Shown here: in pieces, positions 15,761 to 23,815 of the stretch
Layout: the number at the start of each line of letters is the position of its first letter
Numbering within the stretch: position 1 is the first letter of the stretch
Assembly: GCF_902493135.1 (NCBI RefSeq)
Contig: NZ_CABUOD010000052.1
Span: forward strand, 1 to 25,212
Reading direction: 5' to 3'
Length of the DNA stretch: 25,212 nucleotides
Source: an uncultured Parabacteroides sp.
Lineage (GTDB): Bacteria; Bacteroidota; Bacteroidia; Bacteroidales; Tannerellaceae
Notes under the pieces: model-generated
Seen by the model: the letters and a program-made list of their open reading frames with translations, nothing else
Told to the model about the DNA's origin: nothing
Database searches by the model: none
Program-made: the position numbers and the translations under genes

Positions 15761-15791
15761 TTGCGCGTTTTAAAAAAGCATTATACATTTG
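15761..15791 (+). promoter_or_regulatory. Promoter facing an apparently gene-free stretch (+ strand)
   Basis: TTG (15761-15763), a 20-base spacer and TACATTTG (15784-15791) make one of the better matches in the window to the Bacteroidetes promoter pattern. It points along the + strand, where no protein gene follows: every gene from 12103 to 19125 is on the - strand. Confidence 0.5.
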
Positions 15792-15796
15792 GGCTT

Positions 15797-15860
15797 TCAT
15801 AGTTAAGGTTTTGGTTAAATAGAAAGGAGTGATCTGAGAAGACCGCTCCTTTCGCTTTTA
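15797..15860 (+). ncRNA. Candidate small RNA between nhaD and nfo
   Basis: A + strand promoter (15761-15791) is followed after about 30 bases of unstructured sequence by a 10-base-pair hairpin (15822-15831 with 15844-15853, one G-T pair) and GCTTTTA. This would give a transcript of about 60-65 bases ending in an intrinsic terminator. No start codon with a useful frame lies in it. The T-rich tail is better on the + strand than on the - strand (CTATTTAACC), which argues that the hairpin is not only the nfo terminator. The last few bases overlap the nfo stop codon, so the RNA would be slightly antisense to the nfo mRNA end. It matches no family I can name. Confidence 0.35.
15822..15853. terminator. 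Hairpin terminator beside the nfo stop codon
   Basis: GAAAGGAGTG (15822-15831) pairs with CGCTCCTTTC (15844-15853). It starts 4 bases after the end of nfo on the - strand and can end that transcript, and it can also end a + strand transcript from the promoter at 15784. Confidence 0.7.
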
Positions 15861-16694
15861 TATAGAATACAGATATTCAATCTCTTCCGCCCAAATAGAC
15901 TCATCCGGCGTTTCGAGAATTAAAGGAATGTTATCAAACCGGGGATCTTCCATCAGCATCTTAAATGTAGTCAGCCCCATCACTCCTTTCCCAATACTGT
16001 CATGGCGGTCCACACGGGTAGCCAGATCTTTCTTGGAATCGTTTACATGCATGCCGCGCAGATAAGAAAAACCGATTACTTCATCAAAATGGCGGAATGT
16101 TTCCGTAAAACCTTCGACAGTCTTGATATCATAGCCTGCTGCCAACGTATGGGCAGTATCTATACACACTCCGACACGGGATTTATCTTCCACTTTGTCA
16201 ATAATGTAAGCAAGTTGCTCGAAGGTATATCCTAAATTGGTTCCCTGTCCAGCTGTATTTTCCAATACGGCACATACACCCGAAGTCTGGTCCAACGCCC
16301 AGTTGACCGAATCGGCTATACGCGTCAGACAATCCTCCACATCCATCTGGTTCAGATGGCTTCCGGGATGGAAATTCAGACGATCCAGTCCCAGTTGCTC
16401 ACAACGCTGCATCTCATCCAGGAAAGCATCCCGTGACTTCTGCAAACCATCTGCTTCCGGATGTCCCAGATTGATCAGATAGCTGTCATGCGGAAGAATA
16501 TGCTCCGCCGCATAACCAAATTCCTCACAACGTTCTTTAAAAAGGGAAATGCTCTTTTTCGTCAGTGGAGAAGATTTCCATTGGCGCTGGTTACGGGTAA
16601 ACAAGGCAAAGGCCTTCGCCCCGATCGCATTCGCATTCACCGGAGCATTCTCAACTCCACCAGATGCCGACACATGTGCTCCAATATACTTCAT
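15858..16694 (-). CDS. nfo: Endonuclease IV (AP endonuclease)
   Basis: Endonuclease IV cuts DNA 5' of abasic sites in base excision repair. The 278-residue protein has every ligand of the three-zinc centre, at the same numbers as I recall for the E. coli enzyme: His69, His109, Glu145, Asp179, His182, His216, Asp229, His231 and Glu261. The N-terminus MKYIGAHVSASGG is the classic family start. It lies 21 bases after the thioesterase gene and is probably transcribed with it from the promoter at 17225, ending at the hairpin directly after its stop. Confidence 0.97.
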   Translation of the reverse strand: MKYIGAHVSASGGVENAPVNANAIGAKAFALFTRNQRQWKSSPLTKKSISLFKERCEEFGYAAEHILPHDSYLINLGHPEADGLQKSRDAFLDEMQRCEQLGLDRLNFHPGSHLNQMDVEDCLTRIADSVNWALDQTSGVCAVLENTAGQGTNLGYTFEQLAYIIDKVEDKSRVGVCIDTAHTLAAGYDIKTVEGFTETFRHFDEVIGFSYLRGMHVNDSKKDLATRVDRHDSIGKGVMGLTTFKMLMEDPRFDNIPLILETPDESIWAEEIEYLYSI

Positions 16695-16715
16695 TTGTTA
16701 TTTATGTTTTATTGT

Positions 16716-17189
16716 TCATTCACCTTCTGCTTTGCATCCTGCAAAATGAAATTTTTCCGTCGCCTGTTCCTGTGTGACTATAAAATAGACCAGATCGGCA
16801 CGCGTACATAATTCATCTTGTGAATTATAGATTTCCGTTTCGATAAAGATTGCATTTCGTTTACGGTCTTTGATGCGTCCCCGAATTGTCAGCCGGGGTT
16901 CGCGGGTAGAAAGACTTTTCAGAAAGCGGGCATCCAGGCGTGAGGTCATACCCGAAGTCTGTAACTTCCTAAGCACCACCCAACCGGCCAATTCGTCCAT
17001 CAAGGTTGTCAGGATTCCGCCATGCAACGTGTTCAACCAGCCCTGATAATGGGCTTCCGGCTCCCAATAAGCCACAATATCGTCACCGTCCTCATAAAAC
17101 TCCATATGAAGTCCCATCGGGTTACTCGGAGCACAGCCAAAACACATATATCCATCCAATCCCTCCCAGGGATTAATAATCTTTTTCAT
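16716..17189 (-). CDS. PaaI-like hotdog-fold thioesterase
   Basis: The 157-residue protein fits the PaaI/YigI hotdog thioesterase group, which hydrolyses acyl-CoA thioesters in the cytosol. The core HGGILTTLMDELAGW (from His56, with Asp65/Glu66 as catalytic acid candidates) starts the central hotdog helix. The leading CFGCAPSNPMGL (16-27) is the cysteine-containing N-terminal motif of this subgroup. Its acyl substrate is unknown. It has a -7 box at 17225 and is followed by nfo after 21 bases; the pairing with DNA repair is probably only positional. Confidence 0.85.
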   Translation of the reverse strand: MKKIINPWEGLDGYMCFGCAPSNPMGLHMEFYEDGDDIVAYWEPEAHYQGWLNTLHGGILTTLMDELAGWVVLRKLQTSGMTSRLDARFLKSLSTREPRLTIRGRIKDRKRNAIFIETEIYNSQDELCTRADLVYFIVTQEQATEKFHFAGCKAEGE

Positions 17190-17224
17190 ATTTGATAATT
17201 ATTTGCCACAGCCCTATTAATCTA

Positions 17225-17232
17225 CAAAGATA
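17225..17232 (-). promoter_or_regulatory. Promoter -7 box of the thioesterase-nfo unit
   Basis: On the - strand this reads TATCTTTG, an exact TAnnTTTG match, 35 bases upstream of the ATG at 17189. No -33 TTG is seen at normal spacing. Confidence 0.5.
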
Positions 17233-17257
17233 ACAAAAAATGGAGAAATAAAGTTTA

Positions 17258-17734
17258 TTAAAATAGCGCCGCAACAAAGCAGTAGATAAAATAGCCGCAA
17301 ACCGACACTTTCATCACCACACTGAACAGAAAACCGACAAAAGCCCCTAATCCCGCTTTAAAAGCTTCGGCAGACTTCTTTCCCCCAAGCAACTCGCCGA
17401 TGACGGCCCCTGCAAACGGACCGATCAACACACCCCAGGGTGGAAAGACGAAAAGACCGGCAATGGTTCCGATCATACATCCCCGATTCCCCCATTTACC
17501 ACCTCCACTGTATTTTGTGCCCAACATGGGCGTCACATAATCCATCACCTGGACAATTATGACCAGAAAAGCCCATAAAATCAAATGTGTAGTACTAAAA
17601 TGGATTTTGTCCGTAAAGTGCAAAAGCAACAAACCCACATAAGAAACAGGCGGACCGGGCAATACAGGCAAAAAACAACCTGCCAGCCCGGCCAGCAAAC
17701 AAAGTATCCCTAAAATAATAAGAAGGATATCCAT
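17258..17734 (-). CDS. DUF456 family membrane protein
   Basis: The 158-residue protein is almost wholly hydrophobic. It has the DUF456 features: an N-terminal membrane segment leading into GCFLPVLPGPP (19-29), a central loop with GTKYSGGGKWGNRG, and two glycine-rich membrane stretches near the C-terminus (GVLIGPFAGAVIGELLGG and GLGAFVGFLFSVV). It sits in the inner membrane. The family's function is not known; the glycine-zipper segments suggest helix packing or oligomers. It follows phoH by 59 bases on the same strand and may be in the same transcript. Confidence 0.85.
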   Translation of the reverse strand: MDILLIILGILCLLAGLAGCFLPVLPGPPVSYVGLLLLHFTDKIHFSTTHLILWAFLVIIVQVMDYVTPMLGTKYSGGGKWGNRGCMIGTIAGLFVFPPWGVLIGPFAGAVIGELLGGKKSAEAFKAGLGAFVGFLFSVVMKVSVCGYFIYCFVAALF

Positions 17735-17793
17735 ATAGTTCTATTTTAGCTGTATGAGTATTCGTGTACACCTCCTTTTCAATATTTCTTTTA

Positions 17794-19125
17794 TCAGAGC
17801 AAATCGGAAGCTAATTCAGACAATTGGCTACGTTCGCCTTTGATCAGATTGATATGGGCAAACAGTTCCTGCCCTTTCATTTTATCAACCATATAAGCGA
17901 GGCCATTACTCTGTGCATCCAGATAAGGAGAATCGATCTGCTGGATATCCCCGGTAAATACCATTTTCGTTCCCTCTCCTGCACGGGTGATAATCGTTTT
18001 AATTTCATGCGGAGTCAGGTTCTGCGCCTCATCGATGATACAGAACGTTTCCGAAAGGCTTCGACCGCGGATGAAGGCCAATGCTTCAATCACAAGTTGC
18101 CCGTTCTTTTGCAAATCATCTATCTTGCGGGCATCCGATCCACCGGGTGCAAACTGCCCCTTAATCACATTCAGGTTATCAAACAAAGGCTGCATATAAG
18201 GAGCCACCTTCTGCTTCTCATCACCAGGCAGGAATCCTAAGTCCTTATTCGCCAAAGCGACGATAGGACGTGCCAGCAGAATCTGCTTATAAACATTCGC
18301 CTGCTTCAAAGCAGAAGCCAAAGCCAGCAAAGTTTTGCCGGTTCCGGCCTTTCCTGTCAGCCCGATAAGTTTCACATCCGGATCATTCAGCACTTCGAAA
18401 GCAAAACTCTGTTCCGCATTGCGAGGCTGAATACCATAATTACTGCCTTTGTCTACTTTCTTAAATTTATTGGTAAATGGATTATAACGAGCCAAGACAG
18501 AATTACGCACGCTCTTCAGGATAAAACATTCGTTCGGGTCCAGTTTCGACTTTATATCGAACAGATCGGCATCAATACCCTCAGACGAAGCATACATTTT
18601 ATCAATCAGATCCGGATCTATATTTTCGTAAGTATCTTGTGCACGTTCGAAAATGTCTACATTAATAACCTTGTCGGTTATATAATCTTCCACTTCGATA
18701 CCCAACGAACGCGCTTTCATACGCAGGTTCACATCTTTTGTCACCAGAATGGTTTTTACCTTCCGGTCTTTTTCCGCCTCGGCAACCGACAACGTACATG
18801 ACAAAATACGATGGTCCGCGGTCTTTTCCGGGAACGACTGATAAATCTTTTCCTGATATTTGTCACCGGTCACCACATGCAAAGTACCTTTACCCGGTCC
18901 AAGCGAGGCTCCCTTTAAAAAGAGATCGTTGCTGGTCAACGTATCCAACTCGCGTACGAACTCGCGGGCGTTGTAGTTAATCTGGTCGCTCCCCTTTTTA
19001 AACTTATCCAACTCTTCCAACACGACGATCGGAAGATAAATATCATTCTCCTGAAAGTTCTCAATACACTTGTAATCGTGCAATATGACATTCGTGTCAA
19101 GCACAAAATTCTTCTTTGCTCCCAT
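17794..19125 (-). CDS. PhoH-family ATPase with N-terminal PIN domain
   Basis: The 443-residue protein joins a PIN ribonuclease domain (about 1-150) to a PhoH P-loop ATPase (about 230-443), the PhoH2/YlaK layout, which acts as a sequence-dependent RNA helicase/RNase in studied cases. The PIN acidic residues are visible: Asp10 in LDTN, Glu37/Glu38, Asp104 in TADHRIL and Asp131 in VTKDVNLR. The ATPase shows Walker A GKAGTGKT (258-265) and Walker B CIIDEAQN (362-369), with FTGDIQQID (390-398) as sensor region. The ATG at 19125 starts right at the PIN domain. No separate antitoxin gene precedes it. It is divergent from the C45-like gene. Confidence 0.93.
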   Translation of the reverse strand: MGAKKNFVLDTNVILHDYKCIENFQENDIYLPIVVLEELDKFKKGSDQINYNAREFVRELDTLTSNDLFLKGASLGPGKGTLHVVTGDKYQEKIYQSFPEKTADHRILSCTLSVAEAEKDRKVKTILVTKDVNLRMKARSLGIEVEDYITDKVINVDIFERAQDTYENIDPDLIDKMYASSEGIDADLFDIKSKLDPNECFILKSVRNSVLARYNPFTNKFKKVDKGSNYGIQPRNAEQSFAFEVLNDPDVKLIGLTGKAGTGKTLLALASALKQANVYKQILLARPIVALANKDLGFLPGDEKQKVAPYMQPLFDNLNVIKGQFAPGGSDARKIDDLQKNGQLVIEALAFIRGRSLSETFCIIDEAQNLTPHEIKTIITRAGEGTKMVFTGDIQQIDSPYLDAQSNGLAYMVDKMKGQELFAHINLIKGERSQLSELASDLL

Positions 19126-19217
19126 GATCTTTCGATTTAATGATTATCTAAATTATCTATAGCTAAACCTTCTTTTCATCAATCTTTGGCCCCGACTCTC
19201 ATCAAAAGGCTTCTTTA

Positions 19218-19225
19218 CAAAGATA
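19218..19225 (-). promoter_or_regulatory. Promoter -7 box of the phoH-DUF456 unit
   Basis: On the - strand this reads TATCTTTG, an exact TAnnTTTG match about 93 bases upstream of the phoH ATG, giving a leader of around 85 bases. The nearest CAA that could be a -33 element gives a 25-base spacer, longer than usual. Confidence 0.45.
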
Positions 19226-19332
19226 CACTATTATATGAATCAGCATTCTTCAAAACAAAATCTTTTTTAGGTTATAATGAATTATACTTTATATTTGAGC
19301 ATAATATTATCGGGACAAGTACATTATTTACG

Positions 19333-19340
19333 TACTTTTG
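19333..19340 (+). promoter_or_regulatory. Promoter -7 box of the C45-like gene
   Basis: TACTTTTG matches TAnnTTTG exactly and lies 19 bases before the ATG at 19360, so the leader would be very short. This box is inside the longer open frame that starts at 19186, which supports the later start. Confidence 0.55.
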
Positions 19341-19359
19341 TAACGTTAAAATTAAATCC

Positions 19360-20574
19360 ATGAAAAAATTGTTCATTATCCTCGCTTGTTTAGGTATCAT
19401 CCTTCAACATTCCGAAGCATGTACTTCTATCATCATCTCCGGCAAGGCGACACCGGACGGAAGACCGTTAATGTGGAAACACCGTGATACGGGTGTACCT
19501 TATAACCATATCGTTTTCATGAACGAAGGCGGATATCGTTTCCTCGGACTTGCCAACAGCGACAGCACTCAAGCGGATGCTATCTGGACAGGTAGCAACG
19601 AAACTGGGTTTTCAATTATGAATACTGCGTCTTTCAATCTGAAAGATGACGATATAAAGGATATGGATCAGGAAGGAATGCTTATGAAAAAAGCCCTCGG
19701 AACATGCAGGACGATCGCCGACTTTGAGCATTTGTTAGATACACTCCCCCGGCCTTTGCGTGTGGAAGCCAACTTCGGTGTAATCGATGCTTATGGAGGG
19801 GCAGCCTATTACGAGACAAACAACGAACGTTACTATAAAAAGGACGTGAACGACCCAGCTCTCGCTCCTGACGGCTATATTATTTACACGAATTTTTCTT
19901 TTGAAGGACACAAAGATGCAGGCTTAGGTTATATACGATATGACAATGCCCGGAAAATCTTTAAAGAAATGAAAGCAGAAGGTTTCACGCCCCGTAATAT
20001 CTTCAGAAAAGCATCCTGCTCTTTTTATAACAGCCTGCTGGATATCGACCTGATGACAGAGGACGGAGATCCGAACCGTCGTTCCGGTTGGTTTGTCGAA
20101 CAAGACTTTATTCCCCGCTCGGAAAGCACGGCCTCCATCGTCATACAAGGCGTCAAACCCGGAATGAATGCGGAATTGACAACAATGTGGACATCCTTAG
20201 GTTATCCTCCCACTTCCATGATGGTCCCTCTATGGGTAAAGATGGGAACAGATCAGCCGGCTCTCACCTCCTATGATGCCAATTATAAAACCGCACCTCT
20301 CTGCTTATATGCTTCTAAGTTGAAAGATCGCGTTTATTCCATCCACCGTGGAAACGGACAGAAGTACTTGCACTGGCAACTATTGTGGAATAACAGAAAT
20401 ACCGGTTATATGCAAAAACTCGCTTCCACCAATGATCAAGTATTCGAATTGTTTATTTCAAGACAGGCCGAATGGGAGAAAGACAGGTTAGACACTACAC
20501 TGATAAAAGAACTGTACCGGGACATGGAGCTAAAAATAAAGGAAACGTATGAGCTACTAACCCATAAGGAGTAG
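19360..20574 (+). CDS. Exported C45-like Ntn hydrolase (acyltransferase/amidase)
   Basis: The 404-residue protein has a signal peptide (1-20, ending HSEA) directly followed by Cys21-Thr-Ser, so cleavage would leave an N-terminal Cys nucleophile. The next stretch, SGKATPDGRPLMWKHRDTG, is typical of the C45/acyl-CoA:6-APA acyltransferase-like and linear amide hydrolase group of Ntn enzymes. GVIDAYGGAAYYETNN (near 142) is the conserved core strand-turn. It is expected in the periplasm or on the surface, cutting an amide bond. The substrate could be a peptide, N-acyl amino acid or conjugated compound; sequence does not decide. The open frame begins at 19186, but the ATG at 19360 starts the signal peptide. 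It differs clearly from the C69 enzyme at 12638 in length and motifs, though both use N-terminal Cys. Confidence 0.85.
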   Translation: MKKLFIILACLGIILQHSEACTSIIISGKATPDGRPLMWKHRDTGVPYNHIVFMNEGGYRFLGLANSDSTQADAIWTGSNETGFSIMNTASFNLKDDDIKDMDQEGMLMKKALGTCRTIADFEHLLDTLPRPLRVEANFGVIDAYGGAAYYETNNERYYKKDVNDPALAPDGYIIYTNFSFEGHKDAGLGYIRYDNARKIFKEMKAEGFTPRNIFRKASCSFYNSLLDIDLMTEDGDPNRRSGWFVEQDFIPRSESTASIVIQGVKPGMNAELTTMWTSLGYPPTSMMVPLWVKMGTDQPALTSYDANYKTAPLCLYASKLKDRVYSIHRGNGQKYLHWQLLWNNRNTGYMQKLASTNDQVFELFISRQAEWEKDRLDTTLIKELYRDMELKIKETYELLTHKE

Positions 20575-20677
20575 AGACAATTATCACTTCTTAATATATC
20601 TATAATAATAACAAGACGGCGCAACCTTTCGATGATCTCAAACATCATTATTGTATCAACACATAAAACATTCAGTT

Positions 20678-21874
20678 ATGAAAACGACACAAGGACTTTG
20701 CTTTTTACTCCTTTCGGTTATGATAGGATGCAATGATATAGATTACGAGCATTCCGCCATGGATTCTTTCAGTGCATATCCGGTTATAGGAGATCAATCT
20801 ATCCGGATAGACCTGAGTAAAACCCCTAAATTTGTCTGCGGAACAGTTGACGGGCCACCAACCGAATACTACGCACCGGATCATTGCGAACTTTATGTCT
20901 CCGACAATCCGGACGGACCTTTTGACAAGATCTACACAGCCGGCCAATTGAGCAACGATGGCGACTCCTATACATTCAAGGCAACAAACGGTAAGCCGTA
21001 TTACATTTATACCTTGTCCCATAAAAAAGGATTCCCTACAATCCAAACTCCGACAATCATGGTTGTTCCCAATCCGCAACCGGTACAACATACCATAATC
21101 TCAGTGGCACGACAAGATTATACCTATGGGCAACATATCTCATATAATCCTGTTAAAGGCAAAATCGTTTATTACAATTCCAATTACGAAGATTCTTCTT
21201 CGATTTTGTTAACCGATCTCAACGGATCATCTACGGAACAGATTGTAACGGACGGAACCGACCCAAGTTGGGACAGGACAGGAGAGAAAATATTTTTCAA
21301 AAACAAAGAAGGGCTGCTTCACCTGTACGACTGCAAAACAAAAGAGATAATGCCTTTTCCAACAGACCATCCTTTGAGATGTAGCAAAGAGGCACTCATA
21401 TCCCCCAATAATGACCGGCTTCTATATCAGGATGCTTCATTAAAGAACCTACATATATTCAACCTCTCATCCAAGAAAGATACGGTTATCCTGAATCTCA
21501 ATAAAAATTATGGTCTTTCAAGCTTTTGTTGGATAGACGAGAATGAATACCTTTTCAGTGGAGGACAACAAAACGAGAATATCCACAGAGCCTCCATATC
21601 AGGCAAAAGCATCATATCGACTATGACTTCCGATTGGAACGATTATGCACCTTCACTGTCTCCGGACCAACAGAAACTTGCTTTTATTTCAGACCGGTCA
21701 GGGAGTCTTCAAGTATGGATTTACGACTATGTTTCTCAATCTTACAGGCAAATAACCGGATACCAGAAAAAAGATTTCACAAATCCCGTTATAATACAAA
21801 GCAACATCGAATGGATAGACAACTCGACCATATGCTTTATATTCGACAATCAAATAATCAGGGTGAACCTATAA
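20678..21874 (+). CDS. Lipoprotein with TolB-like beta-propeller repeats
   Basis: The 398-residue protein starts with a signal peptide and lipobox VMIGC (Cys18), so it is lipid-anchored. Residues about 35-135 look like a fibronectin-type beta domain (GDSYTFKATNGKPYYIYTLS). From about 145 onward PD40/TolB-like propeller repeats are seen, for example SISYN-type openings, DPSWDRTGEKIFFKN and the best one, YAPSLSPDQQKLAFISDRSG. Such domains bind proteins, peptides or glycans and have no catalytic residues here. The ATG at 20678 starts the signal peptide; a TTG at 20651 in frame is not needed. It follows the C45-like gene by 103 bases on the same strand and may share its transcript. The partner is unknown. 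Confidence 0.78.
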   Translation: MKTTQGLCFLLLSVMIGCNDIDYEHSAMDSFSAYPVIGDQSIRIDLSKTPKFVCGTVDGPPTEYYAPDHCELYVSDNPDGPFDKIYTAGQLSNDGDSYTFKATNGKPYYIYTLSHKKGFPTIQTPTIMVVPNPQPVQHTIISVARQDYTYGQHISYNPVKGKIVYYNSNYEDSSSILLTDLNGSSTEQIVTDGTDPSWDRTGEKIFFKNKEGLLHLYDCKTKEIMPFPTDHPLRCSKEALISPNNDRLLYQDASLKNLHIFNLSSKKDTVILNLNKNYGLSSFCWIDENEYLFSGGQQNENIHRASISGKSIISTMTSDWNDYAPSLSPDQQKLAFISDRSGSLQVWIYDYVSQSYRQITGYQKKDFTNPVIIQSNIEWIDNSTICFIFDNQIIRVNL

Positions 21875-22101
21875 TTTATATTTCTACCGGTTCATACCGC
21901 AAGTGCCAACGGAACATTGCAGGCAGAAACAATTCCGGAGCATATGAGCACAAAAAAAGTATAAATAGCTTTTAAACAATAAATCTGCTCAACAAACTGA
22001 TGGTTACTTTTGAAAACTTAACGAATATTCCCTACTTTTACAACCGGATTTTGAGAAACCGGCATCAACGAATACATTAAAATTAAACACATAACAAATT
22101 T
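21875..22101. other. Intergenic region before the DUF4861 gene
   Basis: These 227 bases hold no gene I can support. One frame overlapping the end of the propeller gene stays open to 21975 but shows no motif. The second half contains the DUF4861 promoter and a small CCGG-ended inverted repeat (about 22044-22062). Confidence 0.4.
22009..22040 (+). promoter_or_regulatory. Promoter of the DUF4861 gene
   Basis: TTTG (22009-22012), a 20-base spacer and TACTTTTA (22033-22040) match the Bacteroidetes pattern TTTG-N19-21-TAnnTTTG except for the last base. The ATG follows 61 bases later. Confidence 0.55.
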
Positions 22102-23310
22102 ATGAAAAAGATTTTCAGCTTATTGTTGGCAGCTTCCGCGTTTGCGTGCACGCAGGAGAAAGTGGTCGAGATAACCATCAACAATCCGTCTGCCACGGAC
22201 CGCACGAACGAAATCACCGAAATCACTTCAGACGCCGTCGCCAAACTGAAGGGTGAGACATTCGTCATTTCAGACAACACAGGTTCGCAAGTTCCTTACC
22301 AGGTAACGTATGACAACAAGATCATTTTCCCGGTTTCCGTTAAAGCCGGTGAAAACGTAACATACAAAATCATGCCTGGAACACCCGAAACGTTCAAAAC
22401 GATTGCCTGCGGTAAACAATATCCCGAACGTGTGGACGATGTTGCCTGGGAAAACGACCGCATCGCCTTCCGCACCTACGGCCCGGCCTTGCAAGCTACC
22501 GGCGAGAAAGCTTATGGTTGCGATATCTGGGTAAAATGCGTATCCGAACCGATCGTCGACATGCGTTACAAAACCGAACTGGATCCGGAAACAAGGGCTA
22601 AAATTGCAGAACTGCGCAAGACCGATCCGAAAGCAGCACAGCAGTTGGCCGAATCTGTTTCCTATCATATCGATCATGGTAACGGATTGGATTATTATAA
22701 GGTAGGCCCGACGTTAGGTGCCGGAACTTCCGCCCTATTGGTAAACGACTCTATTGTCTATCCATATTGCTACAAAGACTACCAGATTCTGGACAACGGC
22801 CCGTTGCGTTTCACGGTAAAACTGGTTTACAATCCGCTGACCGTGAAAGGAAACAATAATGTGATCGAAACCCGCGTGATCTCTCTCGACGCTGGTTCGC
22901 AGATGAATAAATTCACCATCACCTACGATAACCTGGCCGAAGCGACTCCTGTTGTGACCGGTATCGTTTTGCATGAACCAAGCGAAGACTACCAGGCCGA
23001 TGCGACAAAAGGCTACATCGCCTATGCCGATCCCGCTGATCCCGTAAACGGACAAATTTATGTAGCAGCCGTATTCCCGGAAAAGATCAACGAAGCTAAG
23101 GCCGTCACATTCTCCGACAAAGAAAAAGCTGAACGCGGCGCAGACGGCCATGTTTTGGCCTATAGCACCTACAACCCCGGTAGTAGCTATACCTATTACA
23201 GTGGCGCCGGTTGGAGCAAATGGGGGTTTGAAAACTCCGGCAAATGGTTCGATTATGTACAGAAATTCGCACAGAATCTGAAAGAACCGTTGACTGTAAC
23301 GATAAAATAA
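22102..23310 (+). CDS. DUF4861 family lipoprotein
   Basis: The 402-residue protein is a DUF4861 member. The N-terminus (MKKIFSLLLAASAFAC) is a lipoprotein signal with Cys16 as likely anchor, followed by a beta-rich region (VEITINNPSATDRTNEIT). The core shows YPERVDDVAWENDRIAFRTYGPALQ-like sequence near 110-135 and ends with GWSKWGFENSGKWFDYVQKFAQ. DUF4861 genes often occur in Bacteroidetes plant-polysaccharide loci, but no biochemical role is established that I know of. Here it stands alone with its own promoter and a strong terminator, facing L-rhamnose mutarotase on the other strand. A role in rhamnose-containing glycans is suggestive only. Confidence 0.82.
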   Translation: MKKIFSLLLAASAFACTQEKVVEITINNPSATDRTNEITEITSDAVAKLKGETFVISDNTGSQVPYQVTYDNKIIFPVSVKAGENVTYKIMPGTPETFKTIACGKQYPERVDDVAWENDRIAFRTYGPALQATGEKAYGCDIWVKCVSEPIVDMRYKTELDPETRAKIAELRKTDPKAAQQLAESVSYHIDHGNGLDYYKVGPTLGAGTSALLVNDSIVYPYCYKDYQILDNGPLRFTVKLVYNPLTVKGNNNVIETRVISLDAGSQMNKFTITYDNLAEATPVVTGIVLHEPSEDYQADATKGYIAYADPADPVNGQIYVAAVFPEKINEAKAVTFSDKEKAERGADGHVLAYSTYNPGSSYTYYSGAGWSKWGFENSGKWFDYVQKFAQNLKEPLTVTIK

Positions 23311-23325
23311 ATCCGAATCAAATAA

Positions 23326-23371
23326 AAAAGAAAAGGGGACATCCGATTTTTTCGATGCCCCCTTTTCTTTT
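23326..23371. terminator. Strong bidirectional terminator
   Basis: AAAAGAAAAGGGG (23326-23338) pairs fully with CCCCTTTTCTTTT (23359-23371), and CATC/GATG (23340-23343 with 23354-23357) extends the stem beyond one A/C mismatch. T-rich tails lie on both strands. It ends the DUF4861 gene (+) and the rhaM-side transcript (-). Confidence 0.88.
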
Positions 23372-23412
23372 ATTCGCCCCTATCTTCCTTAGAAAGATCA
23401 TCCATTTCGGGA

Positions 23413-23793
23413 TCAATATAAATGGAACATCCGCTCCATCATCCGCCATTTCTCGGCAGAAGTAGCACCCGGACGGGCTACTTGGAAGATAGACATATAC
23501 GTTTCCCACTCCTCCTGGCGAGGCAAAGCGGCCAACCGCTCAAAAGCCTCGTCCCAGTCAAAATCGAGCGGAGTCTCCACAATCATAAAAAGACGGTTAT
23601 CCAGGATATAAATCTCCATTTCCAAAATGCCGACACTCCGTAGACCTTGCAGGATCTCCGGCCACGCTTCATCCTCCGTATGCCGCTTCCGATATTCGGC
23701 GATCAGTTCGGGATCATCTTTCAGATCCAATGTCTGGCAATACCGTTTTGTCGGCACGCCATATTCCTTCATCTTATATCCAGCCTGTTTCAT
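23413..23793 (-). CDS. rhaM: L-rhamnose mutarotase
   Basis: RhaM interconverts the alpha and beta anomers of L-rhamnose in the cytosol, feeding rhamnose isomerase. The small dimeric ferredoxin-like fold is recognised from KRYCQTLDLKDDPELI, EYRKRH with the conserved active-site His38, ILEMEIYILDNRLFMIVET, and the C-terminal PRQEEWETYM. Length (126, or 119 from the second Met at 23772) fits the family's 104-120. The Met at 23772 (MKEYGVPTKRY) may be the true start, since family proteins usually begin about there; the first Met is kept because it is closer to the upstream gene. It lies 22 bases after the M3 peptidase on the same strand, so the two are probably co-transcribed. No other rhamnose genes are in the window. 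Confidence 0.88.
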   Translation of the reverse strand: MKQAGYKMKEYGVPTKRYCQTLDLKDDPELIAEYRKRHTEDEAWPEILQGLRSVGILEMEIYILDNRLFMIVETPLDFDWDEAFERLAALPRQEEWETYMSIFQVARPGATSAEKWRMMERMFHLY

Positions 23794-23815
23794 CTTCTAA
23801 AATCCGGTTATGGAA

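Noticed and set aside
15784..15791. TACATTTG as a promoter for nhaD or nfo
   Set aside because: It faces the + strand while both genes are on the - strand, so it cannot drive either; it is reported with the candidate small RNA instead.
19186..19359. 58-residue extension of the C45-like protein
   Set aside because: It contains the -7 box at 19333 and has no family similarity; the signal peptide begins at 19360.
21634..21975. Open frame running past the end of the propeller lipoprotein, considered as a frameshifted continuation
   Set aside because: The propeller gene ends naturally after complete repeats, and the alternative frame shows no repeat pattern beyond 21874.
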